DNA of 64,000 nucleotides, from contig JBBRYB010000004.1 in NCBI GenBank assembly GCA_038238115.1, positions 62,001 through 126,000 of the forward strand. Reading direction: 5' to 3'. Position 1 is the first letter of the stretch, and every line of letters begins with the position of its first letter. This document shows positions 1 to 9,036 of this stretch, in pieces. The stretch is from JBBRYB01 sp038238115 (lineage in GTDB: Bacteria > Actinomycetota > Actinomycetes > Propionibacteriales > Nocardioidaceae). Both the position numbers and the translations under genes were made by a program. The notes beneath the pieces were generated by a model. The model was not told the origin of the DNA, did no database searches, and saw only the letters and a program-made list of their open reading frames with translations.

Positions 1-1
1 G

Positions 2-1015
2 ACGCTGGCGACGGTGATCGCCTCGCAGGCTGTCATCTCCGGCGCCTTCTCGGTAACCCATCAGGCCGCCAGGCTGCGTTATGTTCCCAGACTGCGGGTG
101 GTCCACACCTCCATCCAGGAGCGCGGTCAGATCTACATCCCGTTCGTCAACTGGACGCTCCTGGTCGCCGTCGTCGCTCTGGTGATCGGTTTCCGAAGCT
201 CGTCCCGGCTCGCGGCGGCCTACGGACTGGCCGACATCGGGACGATTGCGGTGAGCACGCTGATGTTCTTTGCGCTCCAAAGAGCACGAGGCCGGTGGCC
301 GCGGTGGCAGGTCATGGGCGTGGGAGCGATCTTCCTGGCGATCGTACTATCGTTCGTGGCGGCCAACACGGCGAAGATCGCCGAAGGCGGGTGGCTGCCG
401 GTCAGCATCGCCGTCGTCTTGTTTATCGTGCTCACTACCTGGCGCAAGGGTGGACAGCTGAGCGACTCGAGCCGCAATCAGAAAGAAGGGGATCTGCAGG
501 ACTTCGTCGACGACCTCCACGCGGACAACGGGGCGGTGCAGCGGGTCCCGGGTTGTGCGGTGTTCCTCAGTCGTGGGGAAGGCAAGACTCCACTCGCCAT
601 GCGTGCCAATGTGCAGCACAACCACGCCCTGCACGCCAGCACAATTCTGCTGACCATCGAAACGACATCCTCGCCCCGCTCAGAGCGCGGCGGGCGGGTC
701 TCAGTCGCCGACTTGGGCTTCTCCGATGACGGCATCAGCTACGTCACCGCACGACTTGGCTACCTGGATCAGGCCACCATCCCGACCTTGCTGAAAGAGG
801 CCCTCGAGAAGGGGCTTGAAGGAACCGACGACGACATCGACGGCGCCAGCTACTTCCTGTCCGTGCCACGGCTGAGAGTTACCCATGTCCCGGGCATGGC
901 CAGGTGGCGCAAGCATCTCTTCGTCACAACGTCGCGTCTCACCACGGACCCGGTCGAGTTCCTGAAGCTTCCCCGAGAGCGCACGATCGTGATGGGGGCG
1001 GAGATCGACATTTGA
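2..1015 (+). CDS. kup: Kup-family potassium transporter, C-terminal part (5' end outside window)
   Basis: This is the C-terminal 337 residues of a KUP/HAK/KT K+/H+ symporter; the frame is open at the left edge of the window. The stretch TSIQERGQIYIPFVNW is the conserved Kup motif just before the last membrane helices. Several hydrophobic helices follow up to about residue 145, then a hydrophilic cytoplasmic tail of about 190 residues, as in the family. Kup proteins bring K+ into the cell with protons and sit in the inner membrane. The gene ends in TGA and is followed by about 220 bases without a convincing gene. Confidence 0.9.
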   Translation, partial: TLATVIASQAVISGAFSVTHQAARLRYVPRLRVVHTSIQERGQIYIPFVNWTLLVAVVALVIGFRSSSRLAAAYGLADIGTIAVSTLMFFALQRARGRWPRWQVMGVGAIFLAIVLSFVAANTAKIAEGGWLPVSIAVVLFIVLTTWRKGGQLSDSSRNQKEGDLQDFVDDLHADNGAVQRVPGCAVFLSRGEGKTPLAMRANVQHNHALHASTILLTIETTSSPRSERGGRVSVADLGFSDDGISYVTARLGYLDQATIPTLLKEALEKGLEGTDDDIDGASYFLSVPRLRVTHVPGMARWRKHLFVTTSRLTTDPVEFLKLPRERTIVMGAEIDI

Positions 1016-1234
1016 GCCCAGCAAGCGATGACGTCAGATGAGTGAACCCAAGGACGAGCGAGCGAGCCCCGTCGAGGAGGCGCGTCGCGCGCAACGAGGG
1101 TGTCGTTGTCGACGCTTAGCGCGGTGTCGAGGTGGCGTGCCGGAAGGGCCCCGCCTCGTGCCACAGGGACCGGGCTGGGTCACGAGGTCGACTCGAGCTG
1201 ACAGATCGCCTACGGGGGACTGCTCGCGCTGGGG

Positions 1235-2044
1235 TCACTTGGTACCCGGCACGACGCGACGCCCGACGAGGTGGAAGACGCGACTGAGTTGTCGGTAAGG
1301 ATCCCGGCGGCTGGCTTGCAGTTCGACATCGGCGACCGCGGCGACGTCCGTTCCAGCCAGTGGCAAGTCCAGCCAGTCGCTGAACAGCCATACCCCGTAC
1401 CACGCCTCAGCGGCGACGTCGTCACTTCGCAGCAGTTTCGACAGCTGCTCGACCGTGTCGCCTCGTGTGTCGACGCCGAGTACGCCGACTTCGCCGGCGG
1501 CATCGAAGGCCGCCAAGGCGTCGGCCCACCGCCGGTCGAGAGCTGGTCGAATCGCCAACGTGGCGGCGTTCAGCGCCAAGATCGAGACGACCCCTCCAGG
1601 AGCCGCACAGCGGCACAGTGCCCTCACCATCGGCCCGGGCCGCTCGAGATACATCAGCACGCCATGGCACAGCACCGCCGCGAACTGTCCGCCGGACGTG
1701 ACCTCAGCGGCGTCCTCACCCGCGGCTTCGATGAGCCGGACGCGGCGACGCACTGCCTTCGGTTCGGCGCTCAAGCGCTGTTCTGCCTTCGCGAGCATTG
1801 CCGACGACGGATCGAGGACCGTGACCTCGAAGCCCAGGCGGGCGAGCGGCAGAGCCTGGTGTGCGGCACCGCCCCCGACATCCAGCACCGTAGCGGGCGG
1901 CTCTTGCAGGTGCGCGAGCAATTGCTGGTGCACGACGAAGGTCCGAACTTGACCCTTGACTGTCGCGTATGCGCCGTCGACGAATGGGTCCGCGAGCGCT
2001 GCCCACGTGTCATCGGTCACGTTGGCGATGATCTCACTTTCCAT
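1235..2044 (-). CDS. class I SAM-dependent methyltransferase
   Basis: The protein has about 269 residues and a Rossmann methyltransferase core. VLDVGGGAAHQALPLA is motif I (SAM binding), VTVLDPSSAML is motif II, and LCHGVLMYLERP fits the post-motif region. The overall shape resembles the CmoM/SmtA group of small-molecule or tRNA methyltransferases, but the substrate cannot be read from the sequence. The ATG at 2044 (MESEIIANV) is chosen over an upstream start at 2080, because the extra twelve residues look non-conserved. It stands alone, divergent from the DinB-like gene. Confidence 0.75.
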   Translation of the reverse strand: MESEIIANVTDDTWAALADPFVDGAYATVKGQVRTFVVHQQLLAHLQEPPATVLDVGGGAAHQALPLARLGFEVTVLDPSSAMLAKAEQRLSAEPKAVRRRVRLIEAAGEDAAEVTSGGQFAAVLCHGVLMYLERPGPMVRALCRCAAPGGVVSILALNAATLAIRPALDRRWADALAAFDAAGEVGVLGVDTRGDTVEQLSKLLRSDDVAAEAWYGVWLFSDWLDLPLAGTDVAAVADVELQASRRDPYRQLSRVFHLVGRRVVPGTK

Positions 2045-2297
2045 CTTGGGGCCGTCCGCGAGCCGATCATCTGCCGACACCCGCCCGGTGACGCGGCGTC
2101 ATACGCATCGCGAAGATCATCTGGACTCGGTACGCGGCCCTGGGTGGAGGTACTGCCGAAAGTCGGTGGGCTTCGTGCATATGCGCCCGATAGGCGGGGC
2201 CGGCCGGGTCAATCCGCCCAGGAGCGGGCGACCTGCGGACCCGCGCGGTGCCACCGGACGATCCGCTGCCGGCGCAGCCGAGTGCAAGGATGACCGG

Positions 2298-2807
2298 ATG
2301 CGGATCGATCCTGAGCCTGACGGTTCCGAGTTCGGCATGCTCTCGCAGTACCTCGATTACCAGCGCGAGACAATGCTGTCGAAGACGGACGGCCTGTCCC
2401 GGGAGCAGCTAACACAGACGCACTCCCCATCAGAGCTCACCCTCGCTGGCCTGCTTTATCACCTGTCATTGGTGGAGGAGGACTGGATGGAGGTGCGCTT
2501 CGCTGGCCTGTCCGCTCGTGAGCCATGGGTTAGCGTCGACTGGGATGCCGATCCAGACTGGGAGTTCCGCACTGCGGCTGACCTCGAGCCGGAGCAGCTG
2601 CAGAGTCGCTATCGCGAGGCCTGCGAGCGAAGCCGGCACGTCGTATCCGACGCGGCAGGCTTGGATCAAACGTCGGTCAGGGCGCTGCGCGACGGACGGC
2701 ACTTCTCGCTCCGGTGGGTGCTGCTACACCTCGTCGAGGAGACCGCCCGCCACGCCGGCCACGCAGACTTCCTCCGCGAAGCGATCGACGGCACGGTCGG
2801 CGAGTAG
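2298..2807 (+). CDS. DinB/DUF664-family protein
   Basis: The 169-residue protein looks like the DUF664 branch of the DinB/YfiT four-helix-bundle superfamily. SELTLAGLLYHLSLVEEDWM carries the first conserved histidine, and LHLVEETARHAGHADFLREA carries the paired histidines that usually bind a metal ion. Such proteins include mycothiol- or bacillithiol-dependent transferases and many uncharacterised metalloenzymes; the reaction here is unknown. The ATG at 2298 follows a weak purine stretch. The in-frame upstream extension overlaps the divergent methyltransferase and was not used. Confidence 0.8.
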   Translation: MRIDPEPDGSEFGMLSQYLDYQRETMLSKTDGLSREQLTQTHSPSELTLAGLLYHLSLVEEDWMEVRFAGLSAREPWVSVDWDADPDWEFRTAADLEPEQLQSRYREACERSRHVVSDAAGLDQTSVRALRDGRHFSLRWVLLHLVEETARHAGHADFLREAIDGTVGE

Positions 2808-2829
2808 CCAATCGAAACGCGATGGTCGT

Positions 2830-3045
2830 CGAGCTGGACCTGCATGGGGGCCGCCAGGTACTTCCCGCACTGCCCGCCCGAAGCAGCCCACACCTTCTGC
2901 AGCACCCGCAGCGTGTCACAGGAGTACTTCGGCGCCCGTTGCTCGCCAGCCCACTCCTCATGCCCGACAAGCGTCACCGTGCGCGGACATTCTTCTCGAT
3001 GCACCGAGGGTGTCGCGGGCGGTTTCGTGATGTTCGTCGAAACTT
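2830..3045 (-). pseudogene. transposase/integrase relic
   Basis: The minus-strand frame reads SCDTLRVLQKVWAASGGQ followed by CGKYLAAPM. This resembles the N-terminal segment before the catalytic core of actinobacterial IS transposases of the integrase (rve) type. No start codon is obvious, and after about 70 residues the frame runs into the 3' end of the DinB-like gene, so the catalytic domain is missing. I read it as an insertion-sequence remnant filling the 390-base gap between the DinB-like gene and the secreted phosphoesterase. Family assignment is from memory of the motif, so certainty is moderate. Confidence 0.45.
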
Positions 3046-3197
3046 GACAAGCTGCTGCCCGATCGCACATGCTGGGCATTCCGGACAGCGGCACGCGACT
3101 GCTGCTGTGCCTGCCTCCTGCAAAAAGCCAATTGGGCGTACACACTCACCCGATTTTCACAGATTCGGCGCACGCGCCAACTACAGGGAGCATGCCA

Positions 3198-4196
3198 ATG
3201 CGACGTGTCGCTCTTACCGCTGCGGCGGTACTTCTCGGTACGGCTGCTCTCGGGTATGGCAGTTCTGCGCCTGGCGTGATCGCTACGGCAACTCCATCCG
3301 CGACAGCGCCATGCGGTGGCAGCGCGGCAGGCGCCGCCCCGGCGACGTGGGATCACGTCACGTTGATCATGTTCGAGAACAAGCCGCTGAAGAAGATTGT
3401 CGGCAACACCAGCGACGCGCCGTACATCAACTCGATCACTAACGCGTGCAGCTACTCGAAGAACGATCTGTCTTTGTCGACGACGAGCCTGGCCAACTAC
3501 ATCGCGCTTACCTCCGGGTACACCGGCTGCGATATCGCCGACGCCAACGGACTCTGCACCCACGAAAAGCCGATCACAGCAAACAAGCCACCGAGCACTT
3601 GGCCGCAGGCTTCGAAGAGCATCTTCGAGCTGATGGACGCGGCCGCGCCGGGAAGTGCGGTCGAGTGGGCCGAGGACAGCCAGGGCACCTGCTACACCGG
3701 CGGAGCCGGCTTGTTCACAGTCACACACACCCCCTTGCCGTACTACACCCGGACACAGAACACGGTCTGCCCTCAAGACGCCAAACCGTTTCCAGCGACC
3801 AGCACCGACGTGCTCTCGGCAAAGTTCAACCTCGTCATACCGAACAAACAGCACATCATGCACCTCGTGCCCAACACTACGATCGCCCAACGGATTCAGA
3901 ACGGCGACAACTGGCTCAAGGGCTTCCTCCCAGGGCTGTTGAACTCCCCGACGTACCAGAGCGGCAACACCGCCATCATCATCACCTGGGACGAGGGCAA
4001 CGGATCCAACTTCTTCGTGCCACTCATCGTGATCACCCCGTACACCACGGCAGGCGGCGTCTCCTCGGTCGCCTACGACCACTACTCGGTCCTCAAGGGC
4101 ATAGAGCAAATGGTCGGTCTCAACCAACTTCTTGGGCATGCCGGCGACTCCGGAAAGAACTCCATCCGCGACGACTCGGTCTTCCGTTTGAAGTGA
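3198..4196 (+). CDS. secreted phosphoesterase (AcpA / phospholipase C-like)
   Basis: The 332-residue product starts with a signal peptide (MRRVALTAAAVLLGTAALGYG). The mature part matches the phosphoesterase family that includes acid phosphatases and non-haemolytic phospholipase C. WDHVTLIMFENKPLKKIVG holds the N-terminal metal-binding Glu-Asn, AIIITWDEGNGS is the conserved aspartate/glutamate motif, and AYDHYSVLKGIE holds the late histidine. It probably releases phosphate from organic esters outside the cell. GGGAG lies seven bases before the ATG at 3198; an ATG at 3192 is too close to it. A second secreted gene follows 56 bases downstream. Confidence 0.8.
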   Translation: MRRVALTAAAVLLGTAALGYGSSAPGVIATATPSATAPCGGSAAGAAPATWDHVTLIMFENKPLKKIVGNTSDAPYINSITNACSYSKNDLSLSTTSLANYIALTSGYTGCDIADANGLCTHEKPITANKPPSTWPQASKSIFELMDAAAPGSAVEWAEDSQGTCYTGGAGLFTVTHTPLPYYTRTQNTVCPQDAKPFPATSTDVLSAKFNLVIPNKQHIMHLVPNTTIAQRIQNGDNWLKGFLPGLLNSPTYQSGNTAIIITWDEGNGSNFFVPLIVITPYTTAGGVSSVAYDHYSVLKGIEQMVGLNQLLGHAGDSGKNSIRDDSVFRLK

Positions 4197-4252
4197 GCAC
4201 GTGGCCTGAGCGGCGATCCCTTTCGCCAGCTCCCCCACTAAGGAGATTCCTC

Positions 4253-5371
4253 TTGCGAGCCCTTAAGCCCCTTGCCGCACTCGCGGCGGCCGCTGCCGTC
4301 CTTGTCGCCGCGGCGGCCCCGGCCTCGGCCACCCTTGCCTCAGCCACCCCGGACGATTCCTCCCAGGCCACGGGGGGCACCGTGAAGAACGGCGTGCTGA
4401 TTGGAGCCGACCTGTTTATCGGTGGTTCCTTCACCGCTGTCGACGGGTTCCCCCGGACCCGCCTCGCCGCCCTCAATGCCGCTTCCGGCAGGCTCGACCC
4501 GACCTTCCCGGTGATCGACGTCAACGGCACGGTCGAGACGCTCGCCACCGACGGGACCAACCTGTTCATCGGCGGCACCTTCACGACCGTCGGCGGCCAG
4601 CCCCACCAGAACCTCGCCAAGATCGGCCCCGCGGGTGTCGTCGACTCGGGGTTCACCGCAGCGGCCAACGGCACGGTGCTCTCGATGGACGTAGCGAACG
4701 GAGTGCTGTACGTCGGCGGCAAGTTCACGGCCATCAGCGGCACGTCTCGCAAGCGCCTTGCCGGGATCGACGCAGGCACCGGCGTGGTCACCGGTTTCAA
4801 CCCGAAGCCGAACCTGACCGTCTACGCGGTGAAGGCGGACGGCTCGAACGTGTTCGTCGGCGGCAATTTCACTTCCATCGCCGGTCAGCCGCGAAACTAC
4901 GTTGCCGAGTTCACCGATGGCTCCCTCCAGGACTACAACGCCAATCTGCCGAGCGACACTCAGGTCTTCGACATCGACGTCGCCAACGGCTCGGTCTACC
5001 TCGCCACGGGCGGGCACCTGCCCAGCGGCAACTCGCTGTACGCGACGACCGCCTCCGGAGTTTTGCGCTGGCAGGTCAAGACCGACGGCAACCTCCAGAC
5101 CGTCGACGCGGTCGGCGCCACCATCTACGGCGGCGGCCACTTCAACAACATCTGCCTGCCGATCTCCACGACGAGCTGCGTCGTCCAGACGGCGGCGAAG
5201 AAGTCGTTGAAGGTGGACGACGGGACCGGTACGCCGAGCGCATGGGCCTCGTTCAACACCTCGCTCGGCGTGTGGGACCTGACAACGGCGGGCGGCAACC
5301 TGTATGCGCTCGGCGTATTCACAAAGGTCGGTACCCAGGCCCAGAGCGAGATCGCCCGGTTCGCTATATAG
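4253..5371 (+). CDS. secreted beta-propeller protein (DUF5122-like repeats)
   Basis: The 372-residue product has an Ala-rich signal peptide ending near ASA-TLA, then repeats built on the pattern LFIGGxFTxVxG: LFIGGSFTAVDG, LFIGGTFTTVGG, LYVGGKFTAISG, VFVGGNFTSIAG, and weaker copies YLATGGHL, IYGGGHFNNI and LYALGVFTKVG. Seven such motifs suggest a seven-bladed propeller, a binding scaffold rather than an obvious enzyme. The start is TTG at 4253, placed by a strong AAGGAG (4240-4245) seven bases upstream; the same frame is open far upstream but only as a shadow of the phosphoesterase gene. A 14-bp stem follows the stop. Confidence 0.8.
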   Translation: MRALKPLAALAAAAAVLVAAAAPASATLASATPDDSSQATGGTVKNGVLIGADLFIGGSFTAVDGFPRTRLAALNAASGRLDPTFPVIDVNGTVETLATDGTNLFIGGTFTTVGGQPHQNLAKIGPAGVVDSGFTAAANGTVLSMDVANGVLYVGGKFTAISGTSRKRLAGIDAGTGVVTGFNPKPNLTVYAVKADGSNVFVGGNFTSIAGQPRNYVAEFTDGSLQDYNANLPSDTQVFDIDVANGSVYLATGGHLPSGNSLYATTASGVLRWQVKTDGNLQTVDAVGATIYGGGHFNNICLPISTTSCVVQTAAKKSLKVDDGTGTPSAWASFNTSLGVWDLTTAGGNLYALGVFTKVGTQAQSEIARFAI

Positions 5372-5384
5372 CTCTACCGAGCCC

Positions 5385-5423
5385 AGAGGGTCACGCCGGA
5401 ACCGATCAGCGGCGTGACCCTCT
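5385..5423 (+). terminator. strong hairpin after beta-propeller gene
   Basis: The arms 5385-5398 and 5410-5423 form a perfect 14-bp stem (agagggtcacgccg with its complement) around an 11-base loop, 13 bases after the stop codon. There is no T-run, which is usual for actinobacterial intrinsic terminators. The remaining 336 bases up to 5760 show no convincing gene, only a direct repeat of atggagcagg. Confidence 0.75.
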
Positions 5424-5759
5424 CCCTCGGTCGAGCGCCGGCGCTGGACGTGCAGCTCGTCATCCACGAGCGCCCGGCCATACGATCAGCAGGGCGTCCC
5501 GACTTGGGCCAGGGGTCACGTCCTGGGGCGTGCTGTAGACGTCGCTCGATTCGTCGTGGTCTGGTGAGGCGCTGATCGCGGGTAATGCATCAACCCACGC
5601 CCGGCAGGCCGCCCGGCATCCACCACAGGACTGCCTATGGAGCAGGACGTATGGAGCAGGCCGCACAGCCGCGGGACGTTGACCAGGCCGTCATGGTGGT
5701 GGGCCACGACAGACCGAGAGCTGATGCCGCTCGTGGGCGGCTGACCGACAGGAGCAGCG

Positions 5760-6170
5760 ATGCTTGAATCCAGCGACATCATCGCGTTCAGCTGGAGCAC
5801 TGACCTGGCGCGTGCTCGCGAGTTCTACGAGCACACACTTGGCCTGTGCTGCATCGAGCAAAATGCGTTCGCCTGCGTTTTCGACGTCAACGGCACCATG
5901 CTTCGCGTCACCGCTGTGCCCGAGGTGGCCAAGCCTGGTTACACGGTGCTGGGGTGGCGCGTGGACTCCATCGAGAAGGCCATCCAGGCGCTGGCTGGCA
6001 ATGGCGTCGTCTTCACTAGGTACGACGGCATCGACCAAGACGTGAGAGGGGTTTGGGTCGCACCCGGAGGAGACCAGGTGGCCTGGTTCACCGATCCCGA
6101 TGGGAACAACCTCTCGGTGACGCAGTTCGTCTCAGGAGTCGGAACGACCGGATCCAACCCGTCCCCCTGA
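5760..6170 (+). CDS. VOC-superfamily (glyoxalase-like) protein
   Basis: The 136-residue protein is a single vicinal-oxygen-chelate module. It opens with IIAFSWSTDLARAREFYEHT, the usual beta-strand plus helix start, and ends with QVAWFTDPDGNNLSVTQF, the family's C-terminal strand carrying the metal-ligand position (Asn-Leu-Ser). Members include glyoxalase I, dioxygenases and antibiotic-binding proteins, and the substrate here is unknown. AGGAG about six bases before the ATG supports the start. Confidence 0.8.
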   Translation: MLESSDIIAFSWSTDLARAREFYEHTLGLCCIEQNAFACVFDVNGTMLRVTAVPEVAKPGYTVLGWRVDSIEKAIQALAGNGVVFTRYDGIDQDVRGVWVAPGGDQVAWFTDPDGNNLSVTQFVSGVGTTGSNPSP

Positions 6171-6213
6171 AGCCAGAAGGGCAAAATGGGCGATGACCTG
6201 CGGCTATACGCGG

Positions 6214-6286
6214 AGCCGCCTGTCGGAATCGAACCGACGACCTTCTCATTACGAGTGAGACGCTCTACCGACTGAGCTAAGGCGGC
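6214..6286 (-). tRNA. tRNA-Thr (anticodon CGT)
   Basis: The minus strand folds into a 73-base cloverleaf. The acceptor arms are GCCGCCT (6286-6280) and AGGCGGC (6221-6215), the D-arm is TAGCTCAGTCGGTAGAGC, the anticodon stem is TCTCA/TGAGA around the loop CTCGTAA, and the T-loop is GGTTCGATTCC. Positions 34-36 are CGT, which reads the threonine codon ACG. No CCA is encoded. Confidence 0.95.
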
Positions 6287-6416
6287 GCGGCTCGCAGCGG
6301 GTGCTGAACCGACGGCCGAGGCTACCAACTCGCGGCGGTGCGCCCCAAATCAGCATCCCAGCCAGTCGAAACGTCGCGAAGGGCCCGAGACACGCCGCAC
6401 CTCACAGCGTTGAGGG

Positions 6417-8006
6417 TCAGCAGCGAGTGCCGTCGCGAGGCGGGGTGCCGTCGACGAGGTAGGAGTCGACGGCCTGGTCGATACAGGAGTTGCCCTGCCC
6501 ATACGCGGTGTGGCCGTCACCGGCGCGGCTGAGTAGCACTCCCGAGTCGAGCTCATGAGAAAGGTTGACCGCCTGTTGGTACGGCGTCGCGGGGTCACGG
6601 GTCGTGCCGACCACGACGATTGGCGCGGCGCCCTTGGCAGAGAAGTCCGGCGGCGGCTCGGTCGCCCTGACCGGCCAGTTGGAGCACCCATAGGGAAACC
6701 ACGTCGCAGCGGGGCCGAACACGGGCGACGCCTGCAGAAACTTCGCCGCGCCTGCCTCGATCTGGCCGGTCGTCTCCGATTCAGGATGGTCGAGGCAGTT
6801 GACGGCCGGCTGCACCTCGAGCGAGTTGATCGGGTAGCTTCCGTCGGGCTTGCGCATCGAGTAGGCGTCGGCCAGCAGGAGCAGTGTGTCACCGCCGCCC
6901 TGCAGCGCCTGCTGCAGCGCCTGCGTCTCCACGTCCCAGCTGCTTCGGCTGTAGAGCGGGAGGATTACTCCGTAGAATGCCAACCCCTCGGTCAGGTCCC
7001 TTCCACTGGATGTCGCTAAAGGGTGCGCGTCGAGGTCCTTGAACAGCGCGATCAGTCGCTGCTGCGCCGAGTCGACGGTGTTGCCCAGCGGACAGCTGCC
7101 CTGGCTCACGCAATATTGCAGGTAGGCCGTCAGCGCAGTCTGAAAGCCCTTCGTCTGATTGAGCTCCAGCGTCAGCGGCTTGGCGAGCGGGTCGATCGCG
7201 CCGTCGAGCACCATCCGGTCGACGTTCTTTGGGAACAGCCCGGCGTATGTCGCTCCGATGTAGGTTCCATAGGAGGCGCCGAAGTAGTTGAGCTTGTCGT
7301 CACTGACGAGCGCGCGCATCACGTCAAGGTCGCGCGCCACCTCCACGGTGGAGACGTGGGCAAGCAGCGGCCCTGAGTTCTGCTCACACCCGGACGTGAA
7401 CTGTGACCAGGTGTCGGCGAAGTCCTTGACCTCCGCAGGCGTGTCGGGGCTCGGGTCCGAGGCGACGTACGCGTCGAGGTCGGCGTCGCTGACGCAGTCC
7501 ACCGGCGTACTGCTCGCCACTCCACGTGGGTCGAAGCCCACCAGGTCGTAGGCATCGGTGATGCTTTGGTCGAAGTTCGCGTAGCCGAGGTAGTCGATGC
7601 CCGACGCGCCCGGGCCTCCCGGGTTGATGAACAATGTGCCCCGACGCTTCGCCGGGTCACCTGCGGGGGCGCGCCTGGCCTTGAGGGTGACGGCCTGGCC
7701 GTTCGGGTCGGAGTAGTCGAGCGGCACCCAGATGTCAGCACATTCGTCGCCCCCTCCGCACTCCTGCCAGGTGACATCTTGGTGGTAGAAGCGGTCGAGT
7801 CCTTGGCCTGGCGGCCCGTCTCCGAAGCCCGCCGGCAGACCTCTGTTCGTGCCGGTCGTGGGGCTGTCCGTGGACGACGTACTCGACGTCGAAGTCGACG
7901 CCGACGCTTCTCCGCTCTTCGCGACGTCTCGTGCGCCGCTGCAACCGGCGAGCGCCGTGGCAGCCACGAGGGCAGTGACCGAAGCCAGGCGGGTACGACG
8001 TCTCAT
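6417..8006 (-). CDS. lipoprotein alpha/beta hydrolase, TAP-like (S33-type) peptidase
   Basis: The 529-residue product begins with a lipoprotein signal, TALVAATALAGC, with Cys22 as the lipidated residue, followed by a Ser/Thr-rich linker. The hydrolase fold follows: NPGGPGASGIDYLG is the oxyanion region, NYFGASYGTYIGATYAGLFP carries the nucleophile Ser in GxSxG, VVGTTRDPATP carries the Asp, and GDGHTAYGQG carries the His of the C-terminal TAP domain. Streptomyces relatives (SlpD, tripeptidyl aminopeptidase) remove tripeptides from secreted proteins. The ATG at 8006 is chosen because upstream in-frame sequence lacks signal-peptide character. Confidence 0.85.
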   Translation of the reverse strand: MRRRTRLASVTALVAATALAGCSGARDVAKSGEASASTSTSSTSSTDSPTTGTNRGLPAGFGDGPPGQGLDRFYHQDVTWQECGGGDECADIWVPLDYSDPNGQAVTLKARRAPAGDPAKRRGTLFINPGGPGASGIDYLGYANFDQSITDAYDLVGFDPRGVASSTPVDCVSDADLDAYVASDPSPDTPAEVKDFADTWSQFTSGCEQNSGPLLAHVSTVEVARDLDVMRALVSDDKLNYFGASYGTYIGATYAGLFPKNVDRMVLDGAIDPLAKPLTLELNQTKGFQTALTAYLQYCVSQGSCPLGNTVDSAQQRLIALFKDLDAHPLATSSGRDLTEGLAFYGVILPLYSRSSWDVETQALQQALQGGGDTLLLLADAYSMRKPDGSYPINSLEVQPAVNCLDHPESETTGQIEAGAAKFLQASPVFGPAATWFPYGCSNWPVRATEPPPDFSAKGAAPIVVVGTTRDPATPYQQAVNLSHELDSGVLLSRAGDGHTAYGQGNSCIDQAVDSYLVDGTPPRDGTRC

Positions 8007-8097
8007 CCGGTGATCCTCAGGGCGGTGGGCGGTGGGCGGTTGGCCATCGGCGATCAGGGCTAGGCGATCCGGAAAGACCCTGTGGGCTGGTGCACAG

Positions 8098-9036
8098 CTA
8101 CTGGGCAAGGGAGCCGGTCATCGTGGAGAAGTCCCGCTTGACGACGAAGCAGACCAGCCGATGGCTGTCGCTGTCGCGCCAGATCGACTCGGTCGGGTAC
8201 AGGTAGAACGGCCGGAAGCCGCTGACGTCGACACCCTGGAGATACCGCTGCGCCGCGCTCGGGCACTCCCGTTGGCCTTGCGCACTCAGGGCGTCCGGGC
8301 CTGGGTAGCTGCCTCCAATTTTCACGACCGCAACCCCCTCCGCATTGTGCATGTCTGCGCAGGGGACGCCCGTGAGGTCGAACGGGTTGATGTTCTTCGC
8401 GGTGTCGAGGCCCGGGACGCTGACACAGTCTCCGGCTCGGATGTCGGCGAAGCCGAGGCGGCCCGCGTTGGTGATCTCACCAGCGCTGCTGCGCTCAGCC
8501 GTCGAGCTGACGAGGATTAAGCCGAACACGATCGTCGCCACCCAGTAGAGAACTGAGACGACGATCCCGATGATCGCGAGCCACTTGCCACGCTGGCCGG
8601 TCTTCGAGATCTTGACAAGCGCGACGACGCCGAGCGGAACCGCGGCCAGGATGCCGATCCACGGAATCAGGCCGCTGACGAAAGCCGCGATGGCCCAGCC
8701 ACTCCAGCCGGGCGCCGCAGCCTGGCTCTGGTCGTAGACACCGCCGGGATAGGCCGCCCTGGTGGGGTAGCCGCCGTAGGCGGACGGTGGCGGCTGCCCG
8801 GGATAGACCGTCGGCGAGCCGTACGGCTGGCCAGGCGGCGGGACGCCGTAACTGGTCGGAGGCGTGGGAGGCGGGCTGCCGTATGATCGAGGCTGACCGT
8901 ACGGTGGGGGCTGGCCGTACGGTGCGGGCTGACCGTACGGTGGGGGCTGGCCAGCTGGCGCACCGCCGGAGATGGGCGTGCCTACGTGACCGGGGGGCGG
9001 CGAGCCGCCGCCGGTCGAGCCCGCGGAGTTACTCAT
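8098..9036 (-). CDS. DUF4190 membrane protein with proline/glycine/tyrosine-rich N-terminus
   Basis: The 312-residue protein has three parts. Residues 1-105 are a disordered Pro-Gly-Gln-Tyr tail with PPYGQP-type repeats. Two membrane helices follow (GWAIAAFVSGLIPWIGILAA and LAIIGIVVSVLYWVATIVFG) with a DUF4190-like layout. An extracytoplasmic domain follows with paired cysteines (GDCVSV, GVPCADMHNAEGV), as in the septum-formation-like family. Function is unknown; such proteins are common in actinobacterial envelopes. Its ATG overlaps the holB stop by four bases, so it is translated from the same message. Confidence 0.7.
   Translation of the reverse strand: MSNSAGSTGGGSPPPGHVGTPISGGAPAGQPPPYGQPAPYGQPPPYGQPRSYGSPPPTPPTSYGVPPPGQPYGSPTVYPGQPPPSAYGGYPTRAAYPGGVYDQSQAAAPGWSGWAIAAFVSGLIPWIGILAAVPLGVVALVKISKTGQRGKWLAIIGIVVSVLYWVATIVFGLILVSSTAERSSAGEITNAGRLGFADIRAGDCVSVPGLDTAKNINPFDLTGVPCADMHNAEGVAVVKIGGSYPGPDALSAQGQRECPSAAQRYLQGVDVSGFRPFYLYPTESIWRDSDSHRLVCFVVKRDFSTMTGSLAQ

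Noticed and set aside
3446..4252. N-terminal extension of the beta-propeller gene in the same open frame
   Set aside because: This part overlaps the phosphoesterase gene in another frame and reads as a shadow; a strong SD and signal peptide place the real start at TTG 4253.
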